A DNA stretch of 64,000 bases from Arthrobacter sp. NicSoilB8 (lineage in GTDB: Bacteria > Actinomycetota > Actinomycetes > Actinomycetales > Micrococcaceae), in contig NZ_AP024655.1 in NCBI RefSeq assembly GCF_019977355.1, positions 2,108,001 to 2,172,000 of the forward strand, written 5' to 3'. Position 1 is the stretch's first letter, and every line of letters begins with the position of its first letter. The translations under genes were made by a program, and so were the position numbers. This document shows, one piece after another, positions 16,069 to 23,450 of the stretch. Below the pieces are notes generated by a model. It was given only the letters and a program-made list of their open reading frames with translations. It was not told the origin of the DNA and searched no databases.

Positions 16069-17277
16069 TCAATGTTCTCTGAGCCAGGTTTCGTAGCGCT
16101 GGTGGAAGACATCATCCCGGCTGAGTCCGCGTTCCAGGCGGGACAGGGCGGTGGGCCAGACGTGGAGGGCGTCGGCGGCTTGCTGAAGGGTCAGGTGCTT
16201 AGCTGTGCGTGTTGTCCGGAGGGTTCCGGCGTCGGGTGCGGGGCGCGGGTGGCGGAGTTGGTCGTAGATTTCCCGGGCGACGTAGCGTTTGAGGCAACGC
16301 ATGATTTCTTTGGTGCTTTTGCCCTCCTGACGCCGTCTGGCTACGTAGGCCCTGGTTCTGCTGTCGTAGCGCATCCGCACAAGGACCACGTGGTGGATGG
16401 CTTTGTTGGCCTGCCGGTCGCCGGCGCGGCTGAGCCGGTGACGGGACGTCTTTCCCGATGATGCGGGGATCGGTGCGACGCCGACCAGGGCGGCGAACTT
16501 CGCCTCTGTGGTGATGCGTTCGGGGTTGTCGCCCGCGGTGACCAGCAGCTGACTGGCGACGTCGGTGCCGACGCCCTGAAGGTCGCGCAGCATCGGTGCG
16601 TGGAAGGCGAGGATGGCGTCGAGTTCGGCATCGATCTGTGCCAGCTCGTGGTGCAGGTGCCGGTAGCGGACGGCGAGCCGTTTCAGCACGGTCGCGGTGC
16701 TGGCCAGCGGCTCGGAGACCGGTCCGGCGGGCCGTGTCCTCTCCAGCGCGGCCATCAGGGCCGGGCTCGTCATGGCCCGGTATTTGGCGCGGATGCTCTC
16801 CGGCGCGGTCACCAGGATCGCCCTGACCTGGGCCATCACGGCGACCCGGGCGCGCATGGCGGTGGCACGTTCCGCGCGCAGCACCCGCAACGATTCCACC
16901 GCTCCGTCGCGGGATTTCGGGGTGGTGGCGGCGCGGCCGGCGAGCACCGATTCGGCGGCCTGGTAGGCATCGAGCGGGTCGGATTTTCCCTGCAGCCGGC
17001 GCGCCTGCCGGTTCGGGCGCATCACCTCCACGACGTGAATGCCCTCGCGCACGAGCACGCGTGAGAGTTCGGCACCGTAGCTGCCGGTCCCTTCCACGCC
17101 CACGGCGAGGACGGGACCGAATCCGGTGATGAAGTCGATGATCCCCTGGTAGCCGGCACCCGCGGCCGGGAATTCCCTGTCGGCCATGTGCCGGCCGGTA
17201 TCGGTGATGACGGCGACATGGTGGGTATCGGCGTGGGTGTCGATCCCGGCGATGACTTTCGTTTGTTCGTTTGCCAT
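16069..17277 (-). CDS. IS110-family transposase (DEDD recombinase) with C-terminal HTH
   Basis: A 402-residue protein. The N-terminal RuvC-like DEDD domain shows VIAGIDTHADTHHVAVI (Asp), AVGVEGTGSYGAEL (Glu) and KSDPLDAYQAAESVL (Asp). The C-terminal Transposase_20 domain includes LQGVGTDVASQLLVTAGD and SSGKTSRHRLSRAGDRQANK with a likely catalytic Ser. Residues ~355-402 add a piece absent from IS621-like proteins: HLTLQQAADALHVWPTALSR then LERG looks like an XRE-type helix-turn-helix. Such proteins recombine DNA guided by a bridge RNA encoded in the element. The frame is intact and identical to that of copy B. Confidence 0.92.
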   Translation of the reverse strand: MANEQTKVIAGIDTHADTHHVAVITDTGRHMADREFPAAGAGYQGIIDFITGFGPVLAVGVEGTGSYGAELSRVLVREGIHVVEVMRPNRQARRLQGKSDPLDAYQAAESVLAGRAATTPKSRDGAVESLRVLRAERATAMRARVAVMAQVRAILVTAPESIRAKYRAMTSPALMAALERTRPAGPVSEPLASTATVLKRLAVRYRHLHHELAQIDAELDAILAFHAPMLRDLQGVGTDVASQLLVTAGDNPERITTEAKFAALVGVAPIPASSGKTSRHRLSRAGDRQANKAIHHVVLVRMRYDSRTRAYVARRRQEGKSTKEIMRCLKRYVAREIYDQLRHPRPAPDAGTLRTTRTAKHLTLQQAADALHVWPTALSRLERGLSRDDVFHQRYETWLREH

Positions 17278-17527
17278 GATGAAACTGCCCTGACCTTCCG
17301 TTGCGTGCGGTGGAACACGAAGGGCACGCCGGCCGGGTGGGCAGACAAGACAGTAATGGGACTCTTCGAACAGGCTCCTATGAGGTCATGTCCACCTGGC
17401 CGCCGCGTCAACTGCAGGCTGTGGTGCGGCGGACAGATCAATGTCAAGACAAACCCTCACACGGGCGTCAGTCACACTTCGAGCCACGCCGCAACACAGG
17501 CCAATTCCATCATTACTGTGCACACTT
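17278..17527 (-). ncRNA. Candidate bridge RNA region of IS110 copy A
   Basis: IS110 elements encode a structured bridge RNA in the non-coding end upstream of the transposase gene. This 250-base region, between the transposase start and the element edge, is the matching interval. One strong stem is visible: CCGCCGC at 17400-17406 pairs with GCGGCGG at 17426-17432 around a 19-base loop. A TTGACA-like box lies near 17450 on the minus strand. I could not assign the target and donor guide loops by eye. Confidence 0.5.
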
Positions 17528-17640
17528 TGGGCTTGGTATCGGAACACCTCGGATCGAGCCGGATCGAGCCGTACATCGGTCGGATCGGGCCGGATTCCGC
17601 ATGTTTCCGGAGGAGCCTAGTGTTCACAGGGCTAGGTCGC
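17517..17640 (+). repeat. Dispersed repeat copy R3, interrupted at its tip by IS110 copy A
   Basis: Begins with TGTGCACACTT (shared with the IS110 edge), then GGGCTTGGTATCGG, ATCGGTCGGATCGGGCCGGA and TTCCGCATGTTTCCGGAGGA, matching copies R1, R4 and R5. It continues to GCCTAGTGTTCACAGGGCTA and then diverges; the tRNA-like end is lost. The left half of the tip palindrome would be the TGTGTACA on the far side of the IS110 element. Confidence 0.55.
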
Positions 17641-18039
17641 CGGGGCTGAAAATCGTGCCTTCTGCGCCACCCCTGTCCCGGTACGGACAACGCCGACTGC
17701 CTGGCCTAACGCCCCCACAAATAGGCCGTCCGCTGCGGCACATGGAGAGTCGTCACCCGGGGAACCTGCAGGCCATGTGCCGGCGGCGCGGAATATAACT
17801 TGGTTCAGCGACCAGGCTGTTGCCCTGCTGAGCCATTCCGTCTGGATCAAACTTGATCATAAAGACCCAGAGGTACGGTTCGGACGCTTCGCCGAAAAAG
17901 GCTGGCGATGTCATCGCCTTGGAAACGGAAGATGGAATTCAGGCTAATTGTCATATTGAAGCGCTCAGGGCCTAATGCCATGACCAGACCAAATTTCGGG
18001 CAGAAAGACATCCGTCAGGACCGCAACGAACGTTGGGGA
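17641..18039. other. Gene-free stretch
   Basis: No frame with a recognisable domain or good start. Probably decayed sequence between repeat copy R3 and the next gene. Confidence 0.4.
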
Positions 18040-18513
18040 TCACCCGCCAACCGCGGCCTGGGCCAAACGTTCAGCGCCATCAGCTAAGGCGTCCCTGAGC
18101 GGTCCTTCCCCGAGCCGGGATGCATAGGAAGCGAACACGGTGGCGCCGACGACCCGACCGGCGTTGATTTGCCAGGGTTCAGGCTGGGGACCATCAATTG
18201 GTCCCGGTCCCGGCCATGGGAAGGGCCACTTGCGAGGCCACGGCGTGCCGCACCAGTCATCGATCAGTTCACGCACCATGCGGACAGGATCATCACCGCG
18301 CAAGTCGGCCTCTACGGCAAGCCGAACGAGTTCACGTGCCATGAATCCGGCTTCCAACTGCAGTCGCTCGCCAATCTCTTTCGGAGGGAGCGGCTGGGGG
18401 TTGAGGGCGACAGCGTCGAATCTTTGGCGGATTAACGGGCCATGCGGGTAAATTGCATCCCATATTGCCGGATTGATGCGCGCTACGTGAGCAAGCAGAG
18501 TGCCGTAGTTCAT
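18040..18513 (-). CDS. Small conserved hypothetical with NPQPLPPKE motif
   Basis: A 157-residue soluble protein. The signature FDAVALNPQPLPPKEIGERL near residue 35-54 recurs in a family of uncharacterised bacterial proteins, and a Trp/Pro-rich patch follows (WCGTPWPRKWPFPWPGPGPI). There is no signal peptide or membrane segment. I chose ATG 18513 because GAAGGA lies five bases upstream; ATG 18519 would put that site too close. I know of no assigned function for the motif. It stands alone among repeats. Confidence 0.6.
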   Translation of the reverse strand: MNYGTLLAHVARINPAIWDAIYPHGPLIRQRFDAVALNPQPLPPKEIGERLQLEAGFMARELVRLAVEADLRGDDPVRMVRELIDDWCGTPWPRKWPFPWPGPGPIDGPQPEPWQINAGRVVGATVFASYASRLGEGPLRDALADGAERLAQAAVGG

Positions 18514-18800
18514 GACCATCCTTCGAGACGTAAGAACGGCGGGCTGCCAGATGAGTCGCGTCAAGCAGCCCGTCCGCCGCGCTGCTTCGCGTCGTCAGAT
18601 GGGCCCGCCTCGATGTTCTCCAACCGACGTCCTACCCTTGATGAAGGCAGAGTTTAGCCACGGAACCGTTACAGCAGCGTTATTCACGCCAGGGTATGCC
18701 CGCACCTGGCTGGGACGGGTTGCTGTCCGCCGCCGAGCCCGGCACACGGGATGAACTGGTGACGGAGTAACCAAAAAAGCCAAGATTTCCGAAATTGGCT

Positions 18801-18910
18801 TGTGGACAATGTCCACACTTTGGGCATCGGACTGGGTTGTAAATCGGTCGGATCGGGCCGGATTCCGGATTGCCGATGTTTCCGCGGGATCCCAGTGTTT
18901 GTGATTGGCT
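18801..18910 (+). repeat. Dispersed repeat copy R4 with perfect tip palindrome
   Basis: TGTGGACAaTGTCCACA (18801-18817) is a perfect 17-base palindrome and shows the uninterrupted tip. It is followed by CTTTGGGCATCGGACTGGGT, TCGGTCGGATCGGGCCGGAT and GATGTTTCCGCGGGATCCCA, aligning with R1, R3 and R5. The copy then runs directly into the TnpC-like relic, so its tRNA-like part has been replaced. Confidence 0.6.
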
Positions 18911-19171
18911 ATGCGAAGGCTTGAAACAACACCTGGAGGAACAGAAGGAATCCAAATCACCATCTCCTCAGTTGCAGCCCAAGCTAGAGTGCACCGATCC
19001 TTTATCCACCGCCATCTCGACCTTCGCGCGGACGTTTACACCGCCGCCGACCAGCCATCGGCAGCAGCCACCGCCACCACGGCTACACGCCAAAGCCTCG
19101 AAGCCGACAACCTGAACCTGAGGGCCACCATCCGCCGCCAGACACAGCACATCTCCGACTTGGCAGCGTCA
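18905..19171 (+). pseudogene. Relic of a Tn554-type TnpC-like protein (DUF6262)
   Basis: About 85 codons encode ITISSVAAQARVHRSFIHRH then LDLRADV, and, after a linker, SLEADNLNLRATIRRQTQHI. This is the small HTH plus coiled-coil layout of the accessory protein that accompanies the two tyrosine recombinases of Tn554-like elements. No recombinase gene is present. The frame is fused at its 5' side to repeat R4 and at its 3' side to a piece of DNA ligase, so it cannot be functional as it stands. Confidence 0.5.
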
Positions 19172-19328
19172 CGCCCGTCTCCGCGACCACCGCCGATACC
19201 CGAAAGCCGTCCCACTCGGGCCCGTACCAGGAGCCGCCGGGAAGCAGGTCCGGGCCGGGGAATCGGTTCACGGGTTTGGCCATGGTCAGGGATGGCACGC
19301 GAAGGTCCGTCGGCAGGAGCTCTGACAT
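19158..19328 (-). pseudogene. N-terminal relic of an ATP-dependent DNA ligase
   Basis: The minus-strand frame MAKPVNRFPGPDLLPGGSWY then GPEWDGFRVSAVVAETG matches the start of LigC/LigD-type ligases, whose adenylation motif is E/P-KWDGFR. The lysine that takes the AMP is replaced by Glu here (PEWDGFR). The frame ends after about 57 codons at the junction with the TnpC-like relic. Confidence 0.5.
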
Positions 19329-19343
19329 GGCGGGCCGGGGAGA

Positions 19344-19511
19344 TCAGTAGGGGCTCGAGAAGACCGGGGCCTGGGCGGCGCCCCGAGTGTCGGTGTCGCC
19401 TACCGCTGTCGCCGTCGCGGCGTCGGGGTCCGAGAAGACCACACGATGGGTTTGAGCGGTCGCGGTTTCGTCTGTCGCGTGAAAGGCCGGCGCGGTCGTG
19501 GTCGTCGTCAT
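19344..19511 (-). other. Unrecognised 55-codon open frame
   Basis: MTTTTTAPAFHATDETATAQ...AQAPVFSSPY. It is Thr/Ala-rich with no clear ribosome-binding site. No family recognised; it may be non-coding. Confidence 0.2.
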
Positions 19512-19581
19512 AGCCATCATTTGTACGGCATGACCGGCCGAAGGTGCCAGTCGACGCGCCTGTCCGCGTGCCGCTGAGCTG

Positions 19582-19872
19582 CTACGTCCGCGGCATGAGG
19601 GTGAAGAACGACTTCGGATCGTCGGAGCCGAGAAGGTCGCGGTGGAAGGAGATGGCATCGACCGGGAAGGAGTTCACGAAAAGGACGGCCACTGACGCGG
19701 AATGCACGACGGTGTACCGGGTCACTGATTCGAGCCATGACATCAGTCCGGTGTAGTCCTCAATGAGGAGTCCGTCGCCCAGGAGGCCACGTTTCGCGAG
19801 TAACTCCTCGACTGCGTGCCATTCCCAATCCATGAGCTCATTGATCGCTGCTTCCACTGTTGGAGTGCTCAT
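19582..19872 (-). CDS. Hypothetical 96-residue protein
   Basis: From ATG 19872 the frame reads MSTPTVEAAINELMDWEWHA and ends FHRDLLGSDDPKSFFTLMPR then T. It has a helical N-terminal half and a more hydrophobic centre (YTVVHSASVAVLFVNSFPVD) that is not long enough for a convincing membrane anchor. Base composition and codon use look like coding sequence. I do not recognise a family. The abrupt end may mean that the C-terminus of a longer protein is missing. Confidence 0.4.
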   Translation of the reverse strand: MSTPTVEAAINELMDWEWHAVEELLAKRGLLGDGLLIEDYTGLMSWLESVTRYTVVHSASVAVLFVNSFPVDAISFHRDLLGSDDPKSFFTLMPRT

Positions 19873-20359
19873 ATCTCGATGGTGGCACCGGTTATCGTCA
19901 ATTAGAGGAACTTGCGCCGCGCGTGTCGTCATGCCGGCCGATCCATGCCTCAGCCCTGCTGCCATTTGGTCCTGCGGCGGTCTTCCCGGGACGACCCGAC
20001 GGGCCACCGGTGCAACCTTCATGGCCGGGAGCGTCTGGAACTGCATGACCTGGCGCAACTGGGGGAGCGGGATAGTGGTTTCTTGTTCCGTCAGTGCGGG
20101 GCGTGATCGGTGGGGACAAGCGATACGGACGTACCTATTGATGCATTCCAGCTAGTTCTGCACTTCCGTGACCCTACGGGGCGGGTCGCTGTGGCGCCAC
20201 AAGGCGGCGACTTGAACTGCCACCCGCCCGCCACGTTCTGGCCCTCCGTCGCCCACCGGTTCATGCCCTTCTGGTATGGCATTCTTCGGAGTTTGGTCTT
20301 AGACAGCATCCGCCGGCGAAACCGAGAATGGATGGATACTCATGGCTGAAAGGAATCCC
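19873..20359. other. Non-coding stretch upstream of the aminotransferase
   Basis: No recognisable gene. The last ~60 bases should contain the promoter of the aminotransferase gene, but no clear -35/-10 pair stands out. Confidence 0.35.
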
Positions 20360-21667
20360 ATGTCCATATCAGTGGAATCTTCCGCAGGCGCTGCCCGCAC
20401 TCCCGCAGCCACCGGCACCAGCGTCCAGGTCTCCCCGCAGGTCCTTGCGGAGCGCACCCTTGGCGCCCGCCCCTCAGAAGTCCGCAAAGTGTTTAGGGCG
20501 GCCCAGCGGCCGGGCATGATCTCCTTTGCCAACGGGGCGCCCTACCTCGGCGCGCTACCGTTCGAGCGGATTGCGCTGGATGCCCAGCGGATTCTGCTTG
20601 AGAACGGTGAGCGCTCGTTCCAGTATGGGTCCAGCGACGGCATTCCCGAGCTGCGCGCGCACATCGTCGAACTCATGAGATTCGAGGGCATCACGGCCGG
20701 ACGGGACCAGGTTATCGTGACCTCGGGAAGCCAGCAGGCGCTAGACGTCGCCGCGCGCGTTCTCGTCAACCCCGGGGACGTCATCTTTGCTGAAGCACCC
20801 TCGTACGCCGGCGGTATGGCCATCTTCACCAGCTACGAGGCCGAAATAGTGCACGTGCCGATGGATGCCGACGGTTTGATCCCGGAGGAACTGGAGCGGC
20901 TCATTGGTGAAGTCCGGGCCGCGGGCAAGACGGCCAAGGGACTGTACACGATCCCCAACTTCCAGAATCCCGGGGGCGTGAACCTCTCGGCGGAACGCCG
21001 CCACCGGGTTGGAGAACTTTGCCGCAGCAACGATCTCCTGATCTTCGAGGACAACCCTTACGGGCTGCTTGGTTTCGACGGCGAAACCATGCGCGCCATC
21101 CAGCCGGAATTCGAAGACATCACCTTGTATTTCGGCTCTTTCTCCAAGATGATCGCACCAGGCCTGCGCGTGGGCTGGGTTCTGCCGCCCGCAACGCTAT
21201 ATGGACACCTGGTCAACGCCAGCGAGACCTCCCAGCTCAATCCCTCGGTGTTCTCCCAGCAGCTCATCAGCGCCTACCTCGACGATCCGGCCTGGCCGGA
21301 CAAGCTCGCGGAATACCGGGGGATCTATCGTGAGAAGTTCACCGCCCTGGTGGAAACGCTGGAACAGGTCATGCCGGCTGGCACCACCTGGAACCGGCCT
21401 ACCGGCGGCTTCTACTTGTGGGTGAGCCTCCCCGCGGGTATTGACACCGAAGCGCTGGTCTACGAATGCATCGAACGCGGCGTCGTGTACGTTCCGGGCA
21501 CCGCGTTCTACACGGACGGAAGAGGCCACAGCGAACTCCGGATGTCCTTCTGTCTGCCGACGCTGGACGATATCCGCAAGGGCGCGGCCATCCTCGGCGA
21601 CGTTTTCCGCGACGCAGCCGCCAAGGTGTCCGCTGAACCCGGCACCGCCGGGTCCCGAACGGACTAG
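20360..21667 (+). CDS. PLP-dependent aminotransferase, fold type I (2-aminoadipate/aromatic type)
   Basis: A 435-residue cytoplasmic aminotransferase of the class I/II, MocR-like catalytic family. The PLP lysine lies in YFGSFSKMIAPGLRVGWVLP, with IVTSGSQQALDVAARVLVNP for the phosphate loop, YTIPNFQNPGG for the Asn/Pro motif and a C-terminal ELRMSFCLP Arg binding the substrate carboxylate. No GntR HTH precedes it, so it is an enzyme, not a regulator. ATG 20360 has AAAGGA upstream; an in-frame ATG at 20342 is less well placed. With the decarboxylase-like and aldehyde dehydrogenase genes facing it, it could supply a 2-oxo acid from an amino acid. Confidence 0.85.
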   Translation: MSISVESSAGAARTPAATGTSVQVSPQVLAERTLGARPSEVRKVFRAAQRPGMISFANGAPYLGALPFERIALDAQRILLENGERSFQYGSSDGIPELRAHIVELMRFEGITAGRDQVIVTSGSQQALDVAARVLVNPGDVIFAEAPSYAGGMAIFTSYEAEIVHVPMDADGLIPEELERLIGEVRAAGKTAKGLYTIPNFQNPGGVNLSAERRHRVGELCRSNDLLIFEDNPYGLLGFDGETMRAIQPEFEDITLYFGSFSKMIAPGLRVGWVLPPATLYGHLVNASETSQLNPSVFSQQLISAYLDDPAWPDKLAEYRGIYREKFTALVETLEQVMPAGTTWNRPTGGFYLWVSLPAGIDTEALVYECIERGVVYVPGTAFYTDGRGHSELRMSFCLPTLDDIRKGAAILGDVFRDAAAKVSAEPGTAGSRTD

Positions 21668-21742
21668 GGCCAATCGCCTAAAGTCCTGCCGAAACCGCCA
21701 CGTCGCCCGTATGCCGGCAGGCGGGCTCCGTGCGGGGCGGCA

Positions 21743-21809
21743 CCACTAGCCTGGCAACGGACTTCATCGCCCCTGGGGATGGCGAAGCATCTCGTTGCCG
21801 GGCTAGTGG
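21743..21809. terminator. Long hairpin after the aminotransferase gene
   Basis: CCACTAGCC and GGCAACG on the left pair with CGTTGCC and GGCTAGTGG on the right, with an inner TTCATCGCC/GGCGAAG stem. There is no T-tract. It lies 75 bases past the aminotransferase stop and could end transcription from either side or form a stable RNA end. Confidence 0.5.
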
Positions 21810-21956
21810 CGTGCCCTGGCCAGTCGGCCGATGGCGGGACAGGTCCCGATGAACGTCGTGGAAGCAGCGGCAACCGCGGCTTGCCTCGACGCCCTAACAG
21901 CTAAGTGGTCCTTGTGTGCACCTCCTCGGGCCTTGACGTCCCTCGTTATAGACGAC

Positions 21957-22006
21957 GCGGCCGTTGCAGCACCCCGGAAATTGTTCCGGGGCGTTGCAAC
22001 GGCCGC
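21957..22006. terminator. Strong hairpin between convergent genes
   Basis: GCGGCCGTTGCA (21957-21968) pairs with TGCAACGGCCGC (21995-22006), and CCCCGGAA pairs with TTCCGGGG inside, leaving a four-base loop. It sits 40 bases from the end of the aldehyde dehydrogenase gene and probably serves as its terminator. Confidence 0.65.
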
Positions 22007-22047
22007 TGGAAGCGAAACGGGCCGGGCCGGTTCGCCGATAACCATGC

Positions 22048-23421
22048 CTACTTTCCGGTGCGGATCAGCTTCCGGTTGACGAATTCGTCCATGCCGTACT
22101 TGCCCAGTTCGCGGCCGACCCCGGACCGCTTGATGCCGCCAAAGGGAAGCTCGGCGGCAGTGCCGGGGGCCTCGTTGATGTAGACCATGCCGGTGTCCAG
22201 ACGGTCCGCGATCTCCTGGGCCTTGACAGGATCAGTGGACTGGATGACGGCGCCGAGGCCGTAAACGGAGTTGTTGGCCAGTTCCACCGCTTCGTTTTCG
22301 GACGAAACACGGTACAGAACGGCGACCGGGCCGAAGAGTTCCTCGGAGAACGCGCGCATGTCCTCGGTCACTCCGGCGAGGACCGTCGGCTCGAACCAGG
22401 CACCGGGCTGGTCCATCCGGCTGCCGCCGGTGAGCACGGTGGCACCCTTGGCGACGGCGTCGTCCACCTGCGCGGCCAGACCGTCTAGGGCTGCGGCGGA
22501 GGACAGCGGCCCCATGAACGTGTCTGCCTCCGTGGGGTCGCCCACCTTCACAGCGGACACGGCGCCGACGAATTTCTCGACGAATTCGTCGTAGACGGCG
22601 TCGGCGACGATGATGCGTTTGGCGGCGTTGCAGGCCTGGCCGGTGTTGCCGAAGCGGCCGAACAGCGCGTGGGTAGCCGCCTGTTCCAGGTTGGCGGAGT
22701 CGAGCACCAGGAACGGGTCCGAGCCGCCGAGTTCCAGCACCACCTTCTTGAGGTTGCGGCCGGCGATCTCGGCGACGGCGGATCCCGCGCGTTCGGATCC
22801 CGTGAGGGAGACGCCCTGGACGCGGGGATCCGCGATGATGCCGGCGACTTGCTCGTTGGTGGCGAAGATGTTGACGTACGCACCTTCGGGTGCGCCGGCA
22901 TCGAGGAAGATCTGTTCCATGGCCAGGGCGGACTCCGGGCACTGCGGGGCGTGCTTGAGCAGGATGGTGTTGCCGTTCATCAGGTTGGGGGCCGCGAACC
23001 TGGCCACCTGGTAGTAGGGGAAGTTCCACGGCATGATGCCCAAGAGCACGCCCAGGCCGTCCTTGCGGACGATCGCCTTTCCACCGGCGGCAACCTTGAG
23101 CTCGTCATCTTCGAGGAACGACGGGCCGTTCTCGGCGTAGTACCGGTAGATGGACGCGACGATGTCCACTTCGATCCGCGCCTGGAAAACGGGTTTGCCC
23201 ATTTCCCGGGTGATGATCGCGGCGAGTTCGTCTCGGCGCTCGGTGTAGAGCTCGGCCACGCGGCCGAGGAGTTTCACCCGGTCCGCCAGCGCTGTCTTGT
23301 TCCATGCCCTGAAGGCGGCGTCGGCGGTGGCTACTGCGGTGTGGATCTGGGCGGCGGTGGCGGTGGGGTAGGCCTTGACGGGTTTCCCGGTGGCCGGGTT
23401 GGTGACGGCATAGAGGCTCAT
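22048..23421 (-). CDS. NAD(P)-dependent aldehyde dehydrogenase (succinate-semialdehyde dehydrogenase type)
   Basis: A 457-residue ALDH. The catalytic Cys lies in FGNTGQACNAAKRIIVADA and the general-base Glu in KVVLELGGSDPFLVLD. The NAD-binding segment IMPWNFPYYQVARFAAPNLM is intact. The sequence is closest to the short SSADH/GabD2-like group, but members oxidise many aldehydes. ATG 23421 has GAAGGAG upstream. It follows the TPP-enzyme gene by 29 bases on the same strand, so the pair likely acts in sequence: decarboxylation of a 2-oxo acid to an aldehyde, then oxidation to the acid. Confidence 0.85.
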   Translation of the reverse strand: MSLYAVTNPATGKPVKAYPTATAAQIHTAVATADAAFRAWNKTALADRVKLLGRVAELYTERRDELAAIITREMGKPVFQARIEVDIVASIYRYYAENGPSFLEDDELKVAAGGKAIVRKDGLGVLLGIMPWNFPYYQVARFAAPNLMNGNTILLKHAPQCPESALAMEQIFLDAGAPEGAYVNIFATNEQVAGIIADPRVQGVSLTGSERAGSAVAEIAGRNLKKVVLELGGSDPFLVLDSANLEQAATHALFGRFGNTGQACNAAKRIIVADAVYDEFVEKFVGAVSAVKVGDPTEADTFMGPLSSAAALDGLAAQVDDAVAKGATVLTGGSRMDQPGAWFEPTVLAGVTEDMRAFSEELFGPVAVLYRVSSENEAVELANNSVYGLGAVIQSTDPVKAQEIADRLDTGMVYINEAPGTAAELPFGGIKRSGVGRELGKYGMDEFVNRKLIRTGK

Positions 23422-23450
23422 GCTGTGCTCCTTCAATTGGTTCGGATCGC

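Larger units (their letters stand above)
16042..17527 (-). mobile_element. IS110-family insertion sequence, copy A
   Basis: A 1486-base segment that recurs, as far as I can compare, base for base at 58845-60330. It contains one transposase gene on the minus strand and a 250-base non-coding leader at its 5' side, the layout of the IS110 subgroup. There are no long inverted repeats, as expected. The shared left edge is GTGTGTACATTGATGCTCCT and the shared right edge TTACTGTGCACACTT. Both edges contain half of a TGTGTACA/TGTGCACA-type palindrome, so the true ends may lie a few bases inside the shared region. Confidence 0.9.

Noticed and set aside
19344..19511. Small Thr/Ala-rich frame as a RiPP precursor
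   Set aside because: It has no ribosome-binding site, no recognisable leader or core pattern and no modification genes nearby.
20342..20359. Aminotransferase start at ATG 20342
   Set aside because: AAAGGA lies at the right distance for ATG 20360 and would fall inside the coding sequence if 20342 were used.
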